A stretch of DNA of 64,000 nucleotides from Lumbricus terrestris. Lineage: Eukaryota; Annelida; Clitellata; Crassiclitellata; Lumbricidae. The position numbers were made by a program, and so were the translations under genes. Below the pieces are notes generated by a model. It searched no databases. It saw only the letters and a program-made list of their open reading frames with translations, and was not told where the DNA came from. The DNA is taken from the NCBI GenBank assembly GCA_949752735.1, contig OX457038.1, positions 24,116,655 to 24,180,654 of the forward strand. The letters run 5' to 3'. This document shows, one piece after another, positions 1 to 11,839 of the stretch (within the stretch, counting starts at the first letter, position 1; each line of letters starts with the position of its first letter).

Positions 1-254
1 CATGTCTATCGTCTATCGCCATCGGTTGGCCAGTCATGTGTGCATAGGCGTCCTGCAGCACGCCTATGATGAATATTGCGGCAGAAATACAAAGATGACT
101 TTCTGCATAGGTCCAGCTATTGTCTGTCAACTGCGTCATATTATACGAGTCATTTGGGACAGCAATCTGTCTTCAGTGTCGCAGTAACATTCTATCCATT
201 GTACGCGCCTGACTACCATTTTTTTTATACATATATCTATGTCCATGCTATATA

Positions 255-367
<113 letters not shown>

Positions 368-639
368 TATTATTGAATCTCCTCGTCGGTGGCCTCTTTG
401 ATCGACACCGCCCTGGCAGACATCCGGAAGTTGTATAATATTCCTATCTCAAGTCAACCGGGTGAGCGATTGTTGCGCTCTCTTCCAATCGTGGAGATAT
501 GCAAGTGCCGCGCTTCTGTACATCGACTCGAGAGACGATCGAAGGTGTTCTATCGATTAAAATGGAGCAGTCTTCCACGGCTCATAGCCTGCCTACTTGC
601 TGTTTCATTTCACTTTGCTCAGCAAACATGTAAAAACCG

Positions 640-905
640 TATTGAAGCAGCTTTTAGATCAGTCAGATGTTTAGATCAGTCAGGTATCTAGATTATTCGG
701 GTATCTAGATTATTCAAGTATCTAGATTATCAGGTAGGCCTATCTATAGGTTATTCAGGTATCTAGATAATTCAGGTATCTAGGTTATTCAGGTATCTAG
801 ATAATTCAGGTATCTAGGTTATTCAGGTATCTAGATAATTCAGGTATCTATAGATTATTCAGATATCTAGATTATTCAGATCAGTCAGATAATGATATCA
901 GTCAG
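640..905. repeat. Minisatellite with CAGGTATCTAGAT-type units
   Basis: Roughly a dozen imperfect copies of a 16-18 bp unit built on ATTCAGGTATCTAGAT follow one another. They become more diverged at both ends, where 'GATCAGTCAG' variants appear. No coding role is seen. Confidence 0.85.
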
Positions 906-1189
906 ATATTTTAATCAGTCAAATAGTTCGGTCTATATATAGCGCTTTGTGAGGCAACTAGAAGAAGAATTTCTGACAACAGATCGAATGTGACGTCATC
1001 GTTCTAAAGGTCAAGATCAAAGGTCACCGCGTGTCATTCAAACCTAATTATTATTCATCGCAGAGTCTAGGTCAGACCTATTTATTATTTAAATAGGACA
1101 GTTTAGGTCAAAAGAACCGTCTAGCACTGGTCCAATTCTGGCACTCCGGAAGTGACGTCATCGCCTATTGTGTTCAGTTCTATGACTCC

Positions 1190-1640
1190 ATTTCATTGTA
1201 GAACAGACTAAAAAATTTGCTCAGAGGCGCTCCCGACAACAGTGGCGACGCCAGGATTTCAGTTTTGGGGGCTGAAGCCTCCCGGAGGAAACTTTCCATT
1301 TTCATCGGCCAAAGTTTCTGACGACCTTTTTTAGTCGTCCGGTCGAAAATCGTGGAAATATTTCAGTTTTGTGTGTACAAAAACTCGGATGGCCTTTTCT
1401 AGGGGGCTCAGCCTTTTATAGAAGGGCTTAGCCCCCTTAGTTCCTACCCCTAGCGCCGCCACTGCCCGACAACTGCGCGAACACTGAATTATAGTTTAAC
1501 GCCGAGTCGCAAGAGCAATTGCGAGTGAAGAACTTGCTCAGGGTCCCTATACGTGCATGCAGCTTGAGGTAGATTCGAACCCGGAGCCTTTCCGGTGATT
1601 AAGAGTTCTACATTCCCATGGACTCGGAACTTCGACTTTT
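1190..1640 (-). mobile_element. tRNA-derived SINE copy, split by a hAT MITE
   Basis: Read on the minus strand, the sequence has a B-box-like GGTTCGAATCTACC. It is followed by a body shared with the SINE at 41217 ('GGGACCCTGAGCAAG', 'TCACTCGCAATTGCTC') and an end with 'GGGAGCGCCTCTGAG'. The copy is interrupted at 1240-1464 by a hAT-type element. The SINE is therefore the older of the two. The outer limits are approximate. Confidence 0.7.
1240..1464. mobile_element. 225-bp hAT-type MITE (CAGTGGCG family) inside a SINE
   Basis: It begins CAGTGGCGACGCCA and ends TAGCGCCGCCACTG, which are imperfect inverted repeats. It is flanked by a perfect 8-bp TSD CCCGACAA at 1232-1239 and 1465-1472. An 8-bp TSD with CAG...CTG ends is typical of the hAT superfamily. 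It has no coding capacity. Sister copies lie at 9751-9986 and 33177-33464. Confidence 0.88.
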
Positions 1641-2438
1641 AATTTCGCTGTGACAGGGTTTTCTCCCTGTAGTCTTATTCATATATTAAATATAGGTCTA
1701 CGAATGAGACTACAAATTTTACTTGAGTAGAATATGAGCTAATAATTATTATTATTGAGGCTATACCGGTAGCCTAAATGAGCGCAACAACTGAAGTAGC
1801 ATTATTGTTTTGAATTTCTATATTTGCATCATATAAACAATAGTTTGGTCCAAATTAAAATGAACCTAATAAACGCATTAAATATTAATTTTAAATAATA
1901 TCTTGACATAGGCTAAAATAATAAATACATGGTTAAAACGACGCAAAATAGGCAGAGTAGAAATAACTTAGTCTGATCTTTACAGTGTTTGCTCTGAACT
2001 TTCACAACCCTACCGCCATCTTGTCATTTCCAGTATTCATGTCTTTTGTCTTTTATCGAAGACCAACAAGTCTTTACGACAGCAGCAGCAGCTGCGGATG
2101 TCTCTGTGTTGCTGCATGGAAGAAAGTCTGAGGTCACTCGCCGTGCTGAGGTATCGCCACAGCGTCTCAGTGGACTCAGTCGCACAATGCAATACTTTCA
2201 ACCAGCCTTTCAACATAATTAGGCTTAATTGTGACTAAAGCGGAGAGGACACAGTCATTAGGTCTACTGCAGTTAGTTCAACTTGTTGTCGTATAGATTT
2301 TACTCACTGCTCGTCATACAATATTCTTACATAACATCTGATGAAGGCCAGTGTTACGATGGTAATACCGATTGTGCGTGTCTGCATTCTGTGCACCAGT
2401 CATAATTATACAATCCATTATAATACATAATTATGCAG

Positions 2439-2842
2439 CTAGTAGTTGAATATGTTGACTGATACAGTGTGTTGTTCTGCTAGTCCCATGCTGGTTCCCT
2501 TGGAAATGGTCGGCGAAATGACTTCGTCGTAATTCGATGCATGATGTGCATTCGCTGCCCTGCTAGCCTCTTTGGCGCTTGCTATTCTTTTCTGTCGAAC
2601 AACAAAGAAGATGACGACGACGACTATTATGATAACAACGACAGCGACTGGTATGATGATGTAGAGGATGAGTGGGTAGAAGGAATTCTCATCCTGTTTC
2701 CGGTCACAGTTGACGTCGTTTCGGCACCGATCAACATCGACGCATTTCCGGTCACCGAATGAAGACGACGGTGAAGATGTCGTCGTGGCGTTGTTCTTCA
2801 GCGGAGGAGGAGGGGAAGGATGAAGAGCAGAAGATGGCGTCA

Positions 2843-2898
<56 letters not shown>

Positions 2899-5369
2899 AC
2901 GATCTGCACACAGACCGTGTAGTTGGCATCCTTCCACTGAACGCCTCTGCCGCCTTCGATCACCATAGTCGTCTGATTGGCATTCCAGATCAGGTAACTG
3001 CTGACATTTCGTGAATTCCGGTTTTCACAGGTCACAACGAATCCCGTCACTTCCGACGACATGTCAGCCACTGTCCATGTTATGTTCAGTTTTGTCTGGA
3101 AGGCAGTGGCCTCGACGTTGTCGACAGATGGATGTTGATGTGGCGTCGTTTTGTTTACCACTGTAGCATTGTCTGTTGTGATGGACGGACACCGAGCCAA
3201 CTCCTTCAAACGACGTTCTCGGTTCTCAGAAGAAATTCTCTTATAGTCCTTAATTTTCGATTGGCAAAGTTGATTCGGTAAATCAATCGTTGTTCGATTG
3301 CTACAAACGGTTTGATTGAAAACGTAGCAAACCAAGAGAGGCATTGAATCATCTGTCGTCGTCTTCGTCGATTCATTCTTTTCCGACTCGACTGAAGAGC
3401 AGATCGTTGCGTCAAAGTCCGCGAATGATGACAAGTCGACCAAGTCATTGAAGACCGAACATTTACAGACAATTGGATTTCCAGACAAATAAAAGCTATG
3501 GAAGCTGGGAAAGTTTTCCAGGTCTGTAATCTGGTTCCACGAAAGATCAACGGTGGTCTGACCAAAGGCGTTGGAAGATAGCGAGGCCGCCTGCGAACTG
3601 TTCAGCTGGTTACGAGTCAGATTCAGAAGCTGGAGGTTTGAGGAAGCGGCGTCAAAAGCATCCTTCTCGATGACGGAGATGTCGTTGAAAGCGACGTCCA
3701 GCGTCCGCAGCTGAGTCAGACCGATGACGTCACTGACTGAGATGCGTTCGATGAAGTTCTTCTGAAGATAGAGTTCCTGGAGAAGTGGAAGGGAGTCTGG
3801 TCTCGGGTCGAAGGAGATATTCCTGATGCACGAACTGTTCAAGTATAGCCTTGTCAGTGACGGTAGACCTCCGAAGGTTTCCGGTGTCACGTGCTCTAAC
3901 GGGTTCTCATCAAGTCTCAGCGACTGGAGGCTCATGCATTTAGCGAAGAGGCCACGCAGCTGGACCTCGGACAATCGGTTCGACCTGAGATTGACCTCTG
4001 TCAAGGTCGAACATTGATCGAAGCTGGAGCTGTTGATCGACTCGATCTGATTGTAGTCGAGACGCAAGATCTTCAGAGATCTCGTGTATGGAAACCAGTC
4101 GGCTGGTATATCTTCCAGTGAGTTATTGCTGAAGTCCAATTGAATGAGATTACCTTGAGAGGAGAACGGCATCTTCTCGACGCGGTTGATGCGATTGCTG
4201 CTCAGGTTCAGTAAGGTGAGGCTGCCAACTGGATCGAAAAGACCAATGGGCAGAACCCGGATGTTGTTATTCTGCAGGTGAAGCTCAGTGAGGAGTGGCA
4301 TTCCAGTCAGACCGTTTGAATCGACCTGGCTGATTGAGTTGTTGTCGAGACGAATCGTCTGCAGACTAACTAAGCCAAGAAAATAATTGTTCTTCAGTTC
4401 TGTTAATTCGTTGTCGTTCAGGCTGAGCTTCTCAAGCTTCGTCAAGTTAGTGAACGTGTTAAGCGAGATGGCAGAAATTCTATTCGACGAAAAGTCTATG
4501 GTTTCAATGGATCGACAGGCGACGAATAGATAGTCGGGAAGAAAGGCGACATTGTTCGATGCCATTGTGAGCGTCTTCAGATTCGCTACGTTGGCGAAAA
4601 CATCGATGGGCAGAGTCTGGATTCGATTCCTGTCTAAACTTAGATCTTCGAGATTAGTGAGTAAAGCGAACACTTCATTGGATATGTTTGAGATCTGATT
4701 GTCGTTTAAGGTCAGACGCTTCAGACTGACGAGCGGAGACAGAGCAGAAGAATTTCGATTGACATTCTCATTCGACTTTGGCGGCGGCGGCAGTGATGTC
4801 AGAGGGTTGCCTGGAGCTGACGACCAGAGGCTACTCAGTCTATTTGAGTGGAGCTGTAGATTGGTCAGTTTGGCCAGCCCCGAGAATATTCCAGCTGGCA
4901 GTTGATAAATGAGGTTATCGTTGAGATATAGAACCTCAATGTACATGGCCAGTCCTGCGAAGGCGTTGCTGTCCAGATCCCGTATACTCAGCTTTTCCAG
5001 CACGAGCTGAACGACCCGAAGACCGTTGAAAGCGCCTTGCTGGATCCTGGCGATCGATGTTCCATCTGGTCCAATTGTGAGGACCTTGATTTCGCGGGTG
5101 TCGTTGCATGTCGGTGGTACTTGGTCGACAGCTCCGAGGTTCTGACACTTCATCTCGTAGACGTGCGCTGCGTCCATATTCCCACTGCAAATACTCGGAC
5201 ATATCATCGTCGTCGTCGTCTTCTGACATCTCACAACGCTGCTTCCCTGCATCAGAATCATCATCACCAGCAAACGCAGCAGAAGCAATGCAACGGTCGA
5301 CGACGACGACGACGACGACGACGATGATGATGATGCTCTCATCAGTCGCATTATCTCCATCTTCATCAC
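2439..5369 (-). CDS. Leucine-rich-repeat transmembrane receptor, single exon
   Basis: A 976-codon uninterrupted frame encodes a type I membrane protein likely to act at the cell surface in recognition or adhesion. Residues 1-48 contain a poly-Ser run and then a leucine-rich signal peptide. About 20 LRRs (LxxLxLxxNxIxxL) span residues 92-630. They are followed by a cysteine-rich C-terminal cap starting at 'NPIVCKC'. An FN3-like segment (about 751-824) has the 'LNITW' and 'YTVCVQIV' strands. A run of about 18 glutamines (825-843) follows, then one hydrophobic helix (897-924) and a 52-residue tail ending 'NIFNY'. There is no TIR domain, so this is not a Toll receptor. It is instead like the LRR-FN3 adhesion receptors. 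I took the first Met of the frame; nearby Mets upstream of the signal peptide are alternatives. No introns are needed. The ligand is unknown. The poly-Ser and poly-Gln runs come from pure trinucleotide repeats. Confidence 0.9.
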
Positions 5370-6654
5370 TCAACGTTGAAAACTATTTGCGTTCTAAACT
5401 TTCGAAAATTCAAGATTGACAACGCTTACTCGTTAGACACTGACAATTATTATACACTGACAATTACTCTATGATGATCTGCTTCTCGAGACGTCGTATG
5501 ATCCACACTTTATGTCTTCTGATCGTCGCTCGCAAAGGATTTTATTGCCGTCAATGTCACTCACAACTGCGTGCGCGCGCACACAGTCATTCGATGGAGG
5601 CGAATATCTGAATGAACTGTCACGGTAGAGCGCTCTGGCACCCAAGCGTGCATGCGATTGCCTTTACACGCGCAACGATTTCACTTGAAAAAGAACGAAG
5701 GGCAGCAGACACAATTCTGACAGCCGAAGACATGTCGGCGGAAGCGACGTCATTTTTGCATCGTAACAGAGACGCAGACAGTATGCTTATGCATCAGCAG
5801 GACGTCTCTATAGCCATAGGCCGTATACATATACGACAGCAAGGTTAGAAAGCAGCGCGATGATAGCGCTTCATCTATGACGCACACTCAATGCATCCAC
5901 TGCACACGCATGACTTAGACCTATTTGCAAAGAGTAAGCTTAGGCTACGTACGTCTATAGATAGAAACATCCTTTGTGCCACGTATTTTGCATTAGAATG
6001 TATGGGTATACGTGGTGAAGGAGGCAAAGGTTTTATGCATGAATAGGATCTTGAGTCAACTCGTCTAAAAAGAATGCGTTGACCAGTTCGTGCTGCTACA
6101 TTGTAAGACTTTATGTTCTATGAAAATAGTGACGCAATTTCCGTGGCTTGGAATTACATGAACCATTGGTGCGTGAATAGCTGCAGGAAAGAAGTCAGTC
6201 ATGCGAACAGACATCGTTGTCACTGCTTAAGGTATTGTTTGGTTGCTTCATTCACAGCCCCCCCCACTCACTCGTCCTACTCACAATTACAGACGTGATG
6301 AGTTGGACGCCCACAACAATTACAATCCTATTGTATGGATGTATTTTAGACCGACGTTCAGTACTTTGCGCTCATGACCGGAAACTGTTTTGCATTCCTT
6401 CCAATATTTTACAGAACAGTCATTAAACGAATCACTGGACCCACGCGATTTTAAAAGCAAGACATCAATGCCAGTGTACGGGCCTGCTTTCGAAGACCTG
6501 TAAGTGTTGATGAAATGACGAATAAAGCATCATAGAAGTTTGAGGAAGGACAACAATTTACTCAATTTTTCAATTCATTTATTGTAACCATCAACCATAA
6601 ACAATAGTCATAGTATAACAAGCTTCACATAATCGGATGGCAACAAGAAAGACC
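5370..6654. other. Upstream flank of the LRR receptor gene, no gene seen
   Basis: This 1.3 kb should contain the promoter and 5' UTR of the minus-strand LRR gene. No clear TATA box or initiator can be assigned. A short alternating purine-pyrimidine stretch (GTGCGCGCGCACAC near 5570) is the only conspicuous signal. Short open frames here are unremarkable. Confidence 0.5.
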
Positions 6655-7515
6655 CATGGGCGCCCACAAAAATTTTTGCAGGAGGGGCAAAACCCGATGG
6701 TCACGGCTAAACTTCTTTGTAGGCCTTTCAAGAGGTTGAAAAAAAATGCAAAGCAGTAAATAAGGATCATGCACGGGTATTTTTCATGAAGTTTTTGTGT
6801 ATAGGCCTATTTATCAGTTTCACGTTTTAAAAGTTTTTAATATGAATAGTATCTTTAGTGAGGAAAAAGTGTTTACAAATCAAAAAGTGATAGTTAGAAA
6901 GTAGGTTCCTGATGGAGGCAATATGGCCACTTGCTTTGTGGAAGATTGACACCTAGGCTTATTTTTCATTCAGCTATTCGTTCATGCACCCTCTAATTAC
7001 TTCTATATTCTAATTGTAATTTCTACACGTCTAAAGCACTACTCGAAACTCAATCGCGGGCGCTAGCTTATTCGTCGAGTCAAATGGTGGTGTGAAGGAG
7101 GTCCGAGTCCAGTTGTCAGAGGGGCGGAGTAGCTGTTAAGGTGAGTGTCATAATTTAGGATTGGAAGGTGAAAGATCCTGGTGAGTAGCGGTATGAATTC
7201 CTTTTAATATAGCGAGACGTCACTTTTAGGTGGAACCCAACTGATGGTCATGGTCATTGGTTACAGTTTTTAGTAAGAGCTTGAAAAATGCAAGGCAGAA
7301 AATTGAAAGCATGCTTATTTTATACAGGTTTCTAAACTAAGGCTTGCATTTCTTACATTATTTTCACGTTGTCCATCATTAGTAGGCGTATAATTAATTC
7401 TCTAACGCGAAGAAATTTGTAAAAACAAAAAGTAGTAGGCCTAGTTTAAAAAAATGGATGTCAATTTTCCAAGGGGGGCAATTACCCCTCTTGCCCCTAT
7501 GTGCGGACGCCCATG
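6655..7515. mobile_element. CATGGGCGCCC-ended non-autonomous DNA element, composite
   Basis: The left end CATGGGCGCCCAC and the right end GGACGCCCATG are inverted repeats. Subterminal 'GCAGGAGGGGCAAAAC' and 'ACCCCTCTTGCCCCTATG' recur in copies at 15494, 20059 and 47888. The flanking 8-mers GAAAGACC and CGAAGGCC match only partly. The right half (about 7020-7250) resembles the LINE 3'-UTR-like sequence at 45366 and is also present in the 15494 copy, so the composite formed before these copies spread. Confidence 0.7.
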
Positions 7516-7620
7516 CGAAGGCCCTAAGGGATTAATATACCGCTAACAGGGACACCTATTTACATGTGCAATTTTAACTGATGACTAGATGGTTGACATC
7601 ATGAATTGAACAGTAGGATA

Positions 7621-8791
7621 TACAGGGTGGGCCAAAAAAAGACCCCCTAGGTTATTTGCCAATATCTTGGCTAGAAGTAAGAATTTTAAAATGAAATTTT
7701 GCAGGCTTAGAGACAATTTATATTTACACATGATGGCCAGATTTCAATAAAATATTTCAAACAGAACAAAAGTTATACCACTTTTAGTGAAGCCACCCAC
7801 CGTTTTTTGACGATTCAAAACCGCGACGCAACAAAAAGTAGCAAAAAACCAATCTAATTATTCTGGCCAATATCTTGGCCAAAAGTAAGAATATCGAAAT
7901 GAAATTCTACAGGCTTAAAGACAATTCATATCTGCACATGGTGGTCAGATTCCATCAACATATTTCAAACAGAACAAAAGTTATACCACTCTTAGGGAGG
8001 TCACCCACCGTTTTTTGACGATTCAAAAAAAAAACGCAACAAAAAAAGTAGCAAAAACTACGATTTTTTTCTTATCTCAAATAATTGGTATCAAATAGCC
8101 TTGAAATTGCCAGATGATCATTAGGCTATTATTACTATTTAAAAGAGAAACAGGGTACCAGCGTAGCTGTGTGTCACTGAGAAGTCACTTAGCAAGATGA
8201 CAATCAAATTGGTAAATAAGGAATCTATCAGATTAATCAACAGGTTCATCAAGAACTTTGCAAAGAGACTCAAAAGAAGTTTTGGCACGGGTGGTGGGCA
8301 CATTGAACACAAGTTGTGAAGCAATACCAAGTTCATATGACAACAGCTATTTGAGATGAGACTTAATAAAATCGTGTTTTGTGACTTTTTATTGCGTTTC
8401 GTTTTTGAATCGTCAAAAAACGGTGGGTGACCTCACTAAACGTGATATAACTTTTGTTCTGTTTGAAATATTTTGATGAAATCTGACCATCATGTGTAAA
8501 TATGAATTGTCTTTGAGCCTGTAAAATTTCATTTCGAAATTCTTATTTCTGGTCATGATATTGGCAAAAAACGTTTTTGCGTTTCGTTTTTGAATCGTCA
8601 AAAAACGGTGGGTGGTCTCGCTAAAAGTGATATAGCTTTTGTTCTGTTTGAAATATTTTTATTAAATCTGGCCATCATGTGTAAATATGAATTGTCTTTA
8701 AGCCTGTAAAATTTCATTTCAAAATTCTTCTGGCCAATATCGATATATTGGCAAAAAACCTGGGGGGGGTATTTTTTTGGCCCACCCTGTA
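7621..8791. mobile_element. Mariner-like element with long palindromic arms (1171 bp)
   Basis: Ends are TACAGGGTGGGCCAAAAAAA and its near-complement, with a TA duplication at 7619-7620 and 8792-8793, as in Tc1/mariner. Each arm contains about two tandem copies of a roughly 200-bp subunit that includes 'ACCCACCGTTTTTTGACG', in opposite orientation on the two sides. The core encodes only the last 40 codons of a transposase. The element must have been moved by an enzyme from elsewhere. A close relative lies at 18546-19722. Confidence 0.88.
8197..8319 (+). pseudogene. Relic C-terminus of a mariner transposase
   Basis: This 40-codon frame ends in 'GTGGGHIEHKL' and a stop. That matches the C-terminal 'GGHIEHLL'-type signature of mariner-like transposases. 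The catalytic D-D-D/E region is absent, so it cannot be functional. The same remnant is at 19122-19244. Confidence 0.7.
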
Positions 8792-8885
8792 TATTTTGGC
8801 TAAAAAAGCATGATATGACAATTAATGTAGTAAACTTAGCTAAAAAACACAAAACAAAATAAAATGAAAATCAGTGTCTACAAGG

Positions 8886-9330
8886 TTAAATATCTTCGCA
8901 GTCATTAATCAAGTAGTCACATAACAGTGTTTTAGCCCTTTGTAAACTGGATGCTTGCTGAATATGATTAGGAATCGAGTTCCATACACCAGGCCCAGTG
9001 TATTTAATATGGAATCTTCTTGAATTTAATCGAGCGGATATGGCTCGATAGTGAGAGGAATTCCTAGTAGAGTTGTAGACTTGTAGTGTATTTCAGATCC
9101 TTGTTGGAAGTACCTTGTAAAGTTAAGTGGGTGAACCAATACATAAAGACCCCTATCTGGAAAGTCATTATTTGGTGAAACTTTAATTAAATTAAATGAT
9201 TGAAATAAAGGACTTGAGTGAATAATAGGCTTAAACTCAAGCAATGATACGTTGTAAAAAAATCTGTCTAGCTGTAATGTTTCAGGTGAGTAAGTGTGAA
9301 AATATGCATGGCAACGGCTAACAAAGTAGC
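8886..9330 (-). pseudogene. Non-LTR retrotransposon 3' fragment (RT C-terminus)
   Basis: Minus-strand translation gives 'FHIKYTGPGVWNSIP' followed by a short helix region and a stop at 8886. This corresponds to the segment after the RT domain in CR1/L2-like LINEs, with the motif (Y/F)xGPxxWNSIP. Upstream sequence continues in another frame, so the copy is frameshifted and inactive. Confidence 0.7.
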
Positions 9331-9750
9331 AAAAGTAATGGTTCCCCCACCCTGGCCCATGGTGGCAGAGATTCGCGAACCCCCCTATGACCTGCCCCGG
9401 GTCCACCCCGACCCCCTGCGAAGGATTGGGGTCGATTACTTCAAAACTGTGGTCGTGCTCATCTAACAAACAAACAATCAAACAAATACACAAACACAGA
9501 CTTACTGAAATATATAGGGCCTATAAGATAATGTCATTATTCACAATTATAATATTTTACACTATCATAATTAGTATAATATACTGTCAATATTGGCAAA
9601 AATTTGTACAAAAGTTCATGCCGAAATGGTATTTTCCTGCAAATATAAGGAGAGAAAAGCTACGTAGTACAGTTGAGGTTGCGGCCACACGCCAAAGGAT
9701 CAGGGATGACCCATCAGAGATCTTGCCATCGGTTCTGAACAGATCCGATT

Positions 9751-9986
9751 CAGTACCGGTAGCGGCGCCAGGGGCTAAGGGGGCTAAGCCCCCTATAAAA
9801 AGCCACGCAATTTTTTCACATGTAAAAATGAGACATTTCCATGATTAGCCCCCTCTAAAAACTGAAATATAAGCATAAGATTTCGACCAACTGACTAAAA
9901 AAGGTCAGAAATTTTGGCGAATGAAAATGGAAAATTTCCTCCGCGAAGATTCAGCCCCCAAAGCTGAAATCCTGGCGCCGCCACTG
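9751..9986. mobile_element. hAT-type MITE, CAGTGGCG family, inverted relative to the 1240 copy
   Basis: The right end CTGGCGCCGCCACTG is intact. The left end is slightly altered (CAGTACCGGTAGCGGCGCCA). The flanking 8-mers ATCCGATT (9743-9750) and ATCCGATC (9987-9994) differ at one base. The interior 'AAGGGGGCTAAGCCCCC' and 'TTCAGCCCCCAAAGCTGAAA' match the other copies. Confidence 0.82.
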
Positions 9987-9989
9987 ATC

Positions 9990-11475
9990 CGATCATTGTC
10001 GAGTAACCGGAAAGCAGGCATGACATCATGTCATTAATAATTATTGTATGACGACCTGTCTCGATACTCGGCCAGCCCGATACTTCAAGAGGATTCATGC
10101 GAACCTTCAAAGTCTCTTACATGTAGTAGTGATCCACATGGACAGCCATGCGGAAACAGATAGTTGCTGCGAGATAAAGACAGGCAGAAAACTGCTTACA
10201 GCCTTGTCGTCCAATCGCAGACCAGACCAGAGGTTGTAGTTTTAACAGCAGAGAGCCAGTCGATATATACCACTGCAGGCGGCTATTTGCTATAGTGCAG
10301 GGTGGCGAACCAGTTTCAAGACGAGCTGCATTGTTGGCATCGGTATGAGGCGCCCGTTAAAAGTTGCAATGCATATATTATGATTTAGTAGCCAATCTGA
10401 AAAAGATTGTTTATGGCCAGCTACATATATTACTGTCTGCATGGGTGCAAGATTTAGCTTTCGCTTTTTCTTACAGCGTACGTGGCTGTGTGCATTGCCC
10501 GCAATGGAGGATTGGTTGCCATGGATACAGCTCGGGTGCTCGCAGTACAAACGAGGAAGACGGAAAAGACAGGCGGGGCAGCAAGTCGACGAATGACTGA
10601 TCTACCAAACTTATCCTAAGGAGCGAACTCATTGGTCGACCGAGAGGATAAGAATCAGAAAAGAGAGAAGACCTTCTCGAAGGAAGGATCGAGAGAGTCA
10701 TGTTACAATTACCATAACTCTTCTAGACCTACGTGGGCGTCCGCAGAGGAGCATCAGCTAGCCTACACACTGCATGCCATCAAATCTCCAGTCTGCGACT
10801 TTGATGTGATTTCTTATCGAAATCGTAGCTTTAATTCCGATCGTATCACGTATCCTTTCCGCTTTTGTTTCGTCCATGTATCAGGTGACCTGTGAGTGAC
10901 CTTCGCAGAATCTGCCATATGTTCGGCTTAAAAAGCATATATAGGCAGTGGGAACGGACATGCGAATTCATTGCACATTAATTTAACATTGTAAGATTAT
11001 GCTAAGTTAATTGAAGGTTTAATATGCATATTATAAAACATTTAAAGGCACTAATTTCAGAACGACGGGAACAACTCATTGTGTAAAGTCCAAAGTTTGT
11101 GAAATCTAGATAAAAGTTTAATGCCTAACTGACGTTAACAAACCGTAGTAGCCAAAACTGACACTAATAAGTAGGCCTACTTACTGTATACGATTCCCAT
11201 TCATTTATTTCTCTAATGTATTGAATCTAATTTTAAATTGAAACGACGCTAATAAGTCTACGAAGCTGAGACGTAGCCTAACTGACGACAACAAACCGTT
11301 GTTTGACACTAAACAAATAGACTGTATAATGCCCTATACGATTCCCATTGGTTCATTTCAAATCTAAGTCTATAGGCCTAGTGACACAATTAGGACCTAA
11401 ATGACACTAAGAACTTTCGTTTGCATGTGAATGCCAGTGACAAATCACCAGTTACGGCACTACTCTACGATTTGC
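9990..11475. other. Intergenic region with a diverged local duplication
   Basis: No supported gene is seen. Between about 11100 and 11370 two related blocks share 'GCCTAACTGACG', 'AACAAACCGT' and 'TACGATTCCCATT', so this is an old tandem duplication of about 180 bp. The remainder is unique A+T-rich DNA. Confidence 0.5.
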
Positions 11476-11592
11476 ACATAGGGAGGGGGCTTTTGTCCGG
11501 GGGGCTAATGTCCTACCCAAAAGGCTTTTGTTCGGGGGGGGCTAATGTCCGGGAGGGCTTATGTCCGGGGGGCTTTTGTCCGGGGGGCTAAT
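11476..11592. repeat. Short tandem repeat of GGGGGGCTTTTGTCC / GGGGGGCTAATGTCC
   Basis: Six degenerate copies of a unit of about 20 bp alternate CTTTTGTCC and CTAATGTCC cores separated by G runs. It may be the remnant of a G-rich MITE end. No coding role. Confidence 0.7.
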
Positions 11593-11653
11593 GTCCTACA
11601 CCCATAGGCAGGCCTACACTTTTCTACAGTCGTAGCGACATATACTGAGAGGC

Positions 11654-11836
11654 AACTCCTTGCAAAGAGACATAGTGGAGGGCAAAATGGAGGGGAAGAG
11701 GGGAAGAGGAAGACCGAGAGAAAAGTTCTTGGACTGGATGATGGAGGATGGATATGGGAAACTTAAAGAAAAGGCACAACACCGAGAAGAGTGGCGTCGT
11801 TGGGCATCTGGACCTGCCGAGAGGCAGCAGACCTAA
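11654..11836 (+). pseudogene. LINE ORF C-terminal fragment
   Basis: The frame contains '[20 protein letters not shown]' and then '[10 protein letters not shown]', followed by a stop. This is the characteristic tail (KRGRGRPR...W...A...R..WR) of a common LINE polyprotein. No RT domain is present locally, so it is a truncated copy. A related fragment ends the window on the minus strand (63669-64000). Confidence 0.72.
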
Positions 11837-11839
11837 AGA

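Noticed and set aside
2..187. Frame at the window edge on either strand that might be a partial exon
   Set aside because: No domain, and neither splice site can be confirmed because the window starts here.
389..691. 100-codon plus-strand frame with a possible GTGAGC donor at about 461
   Set aside because: No acceptor is visible upstream (CT/AT microsatellite), the frame matches no family, and it may be chance.
2439..5369. Toll-like receptor
   Set aside because: The cytoplasmic tail is only about 52 residues and has no TIR domain. An FN3-like segment precedes the membrane helix instead.
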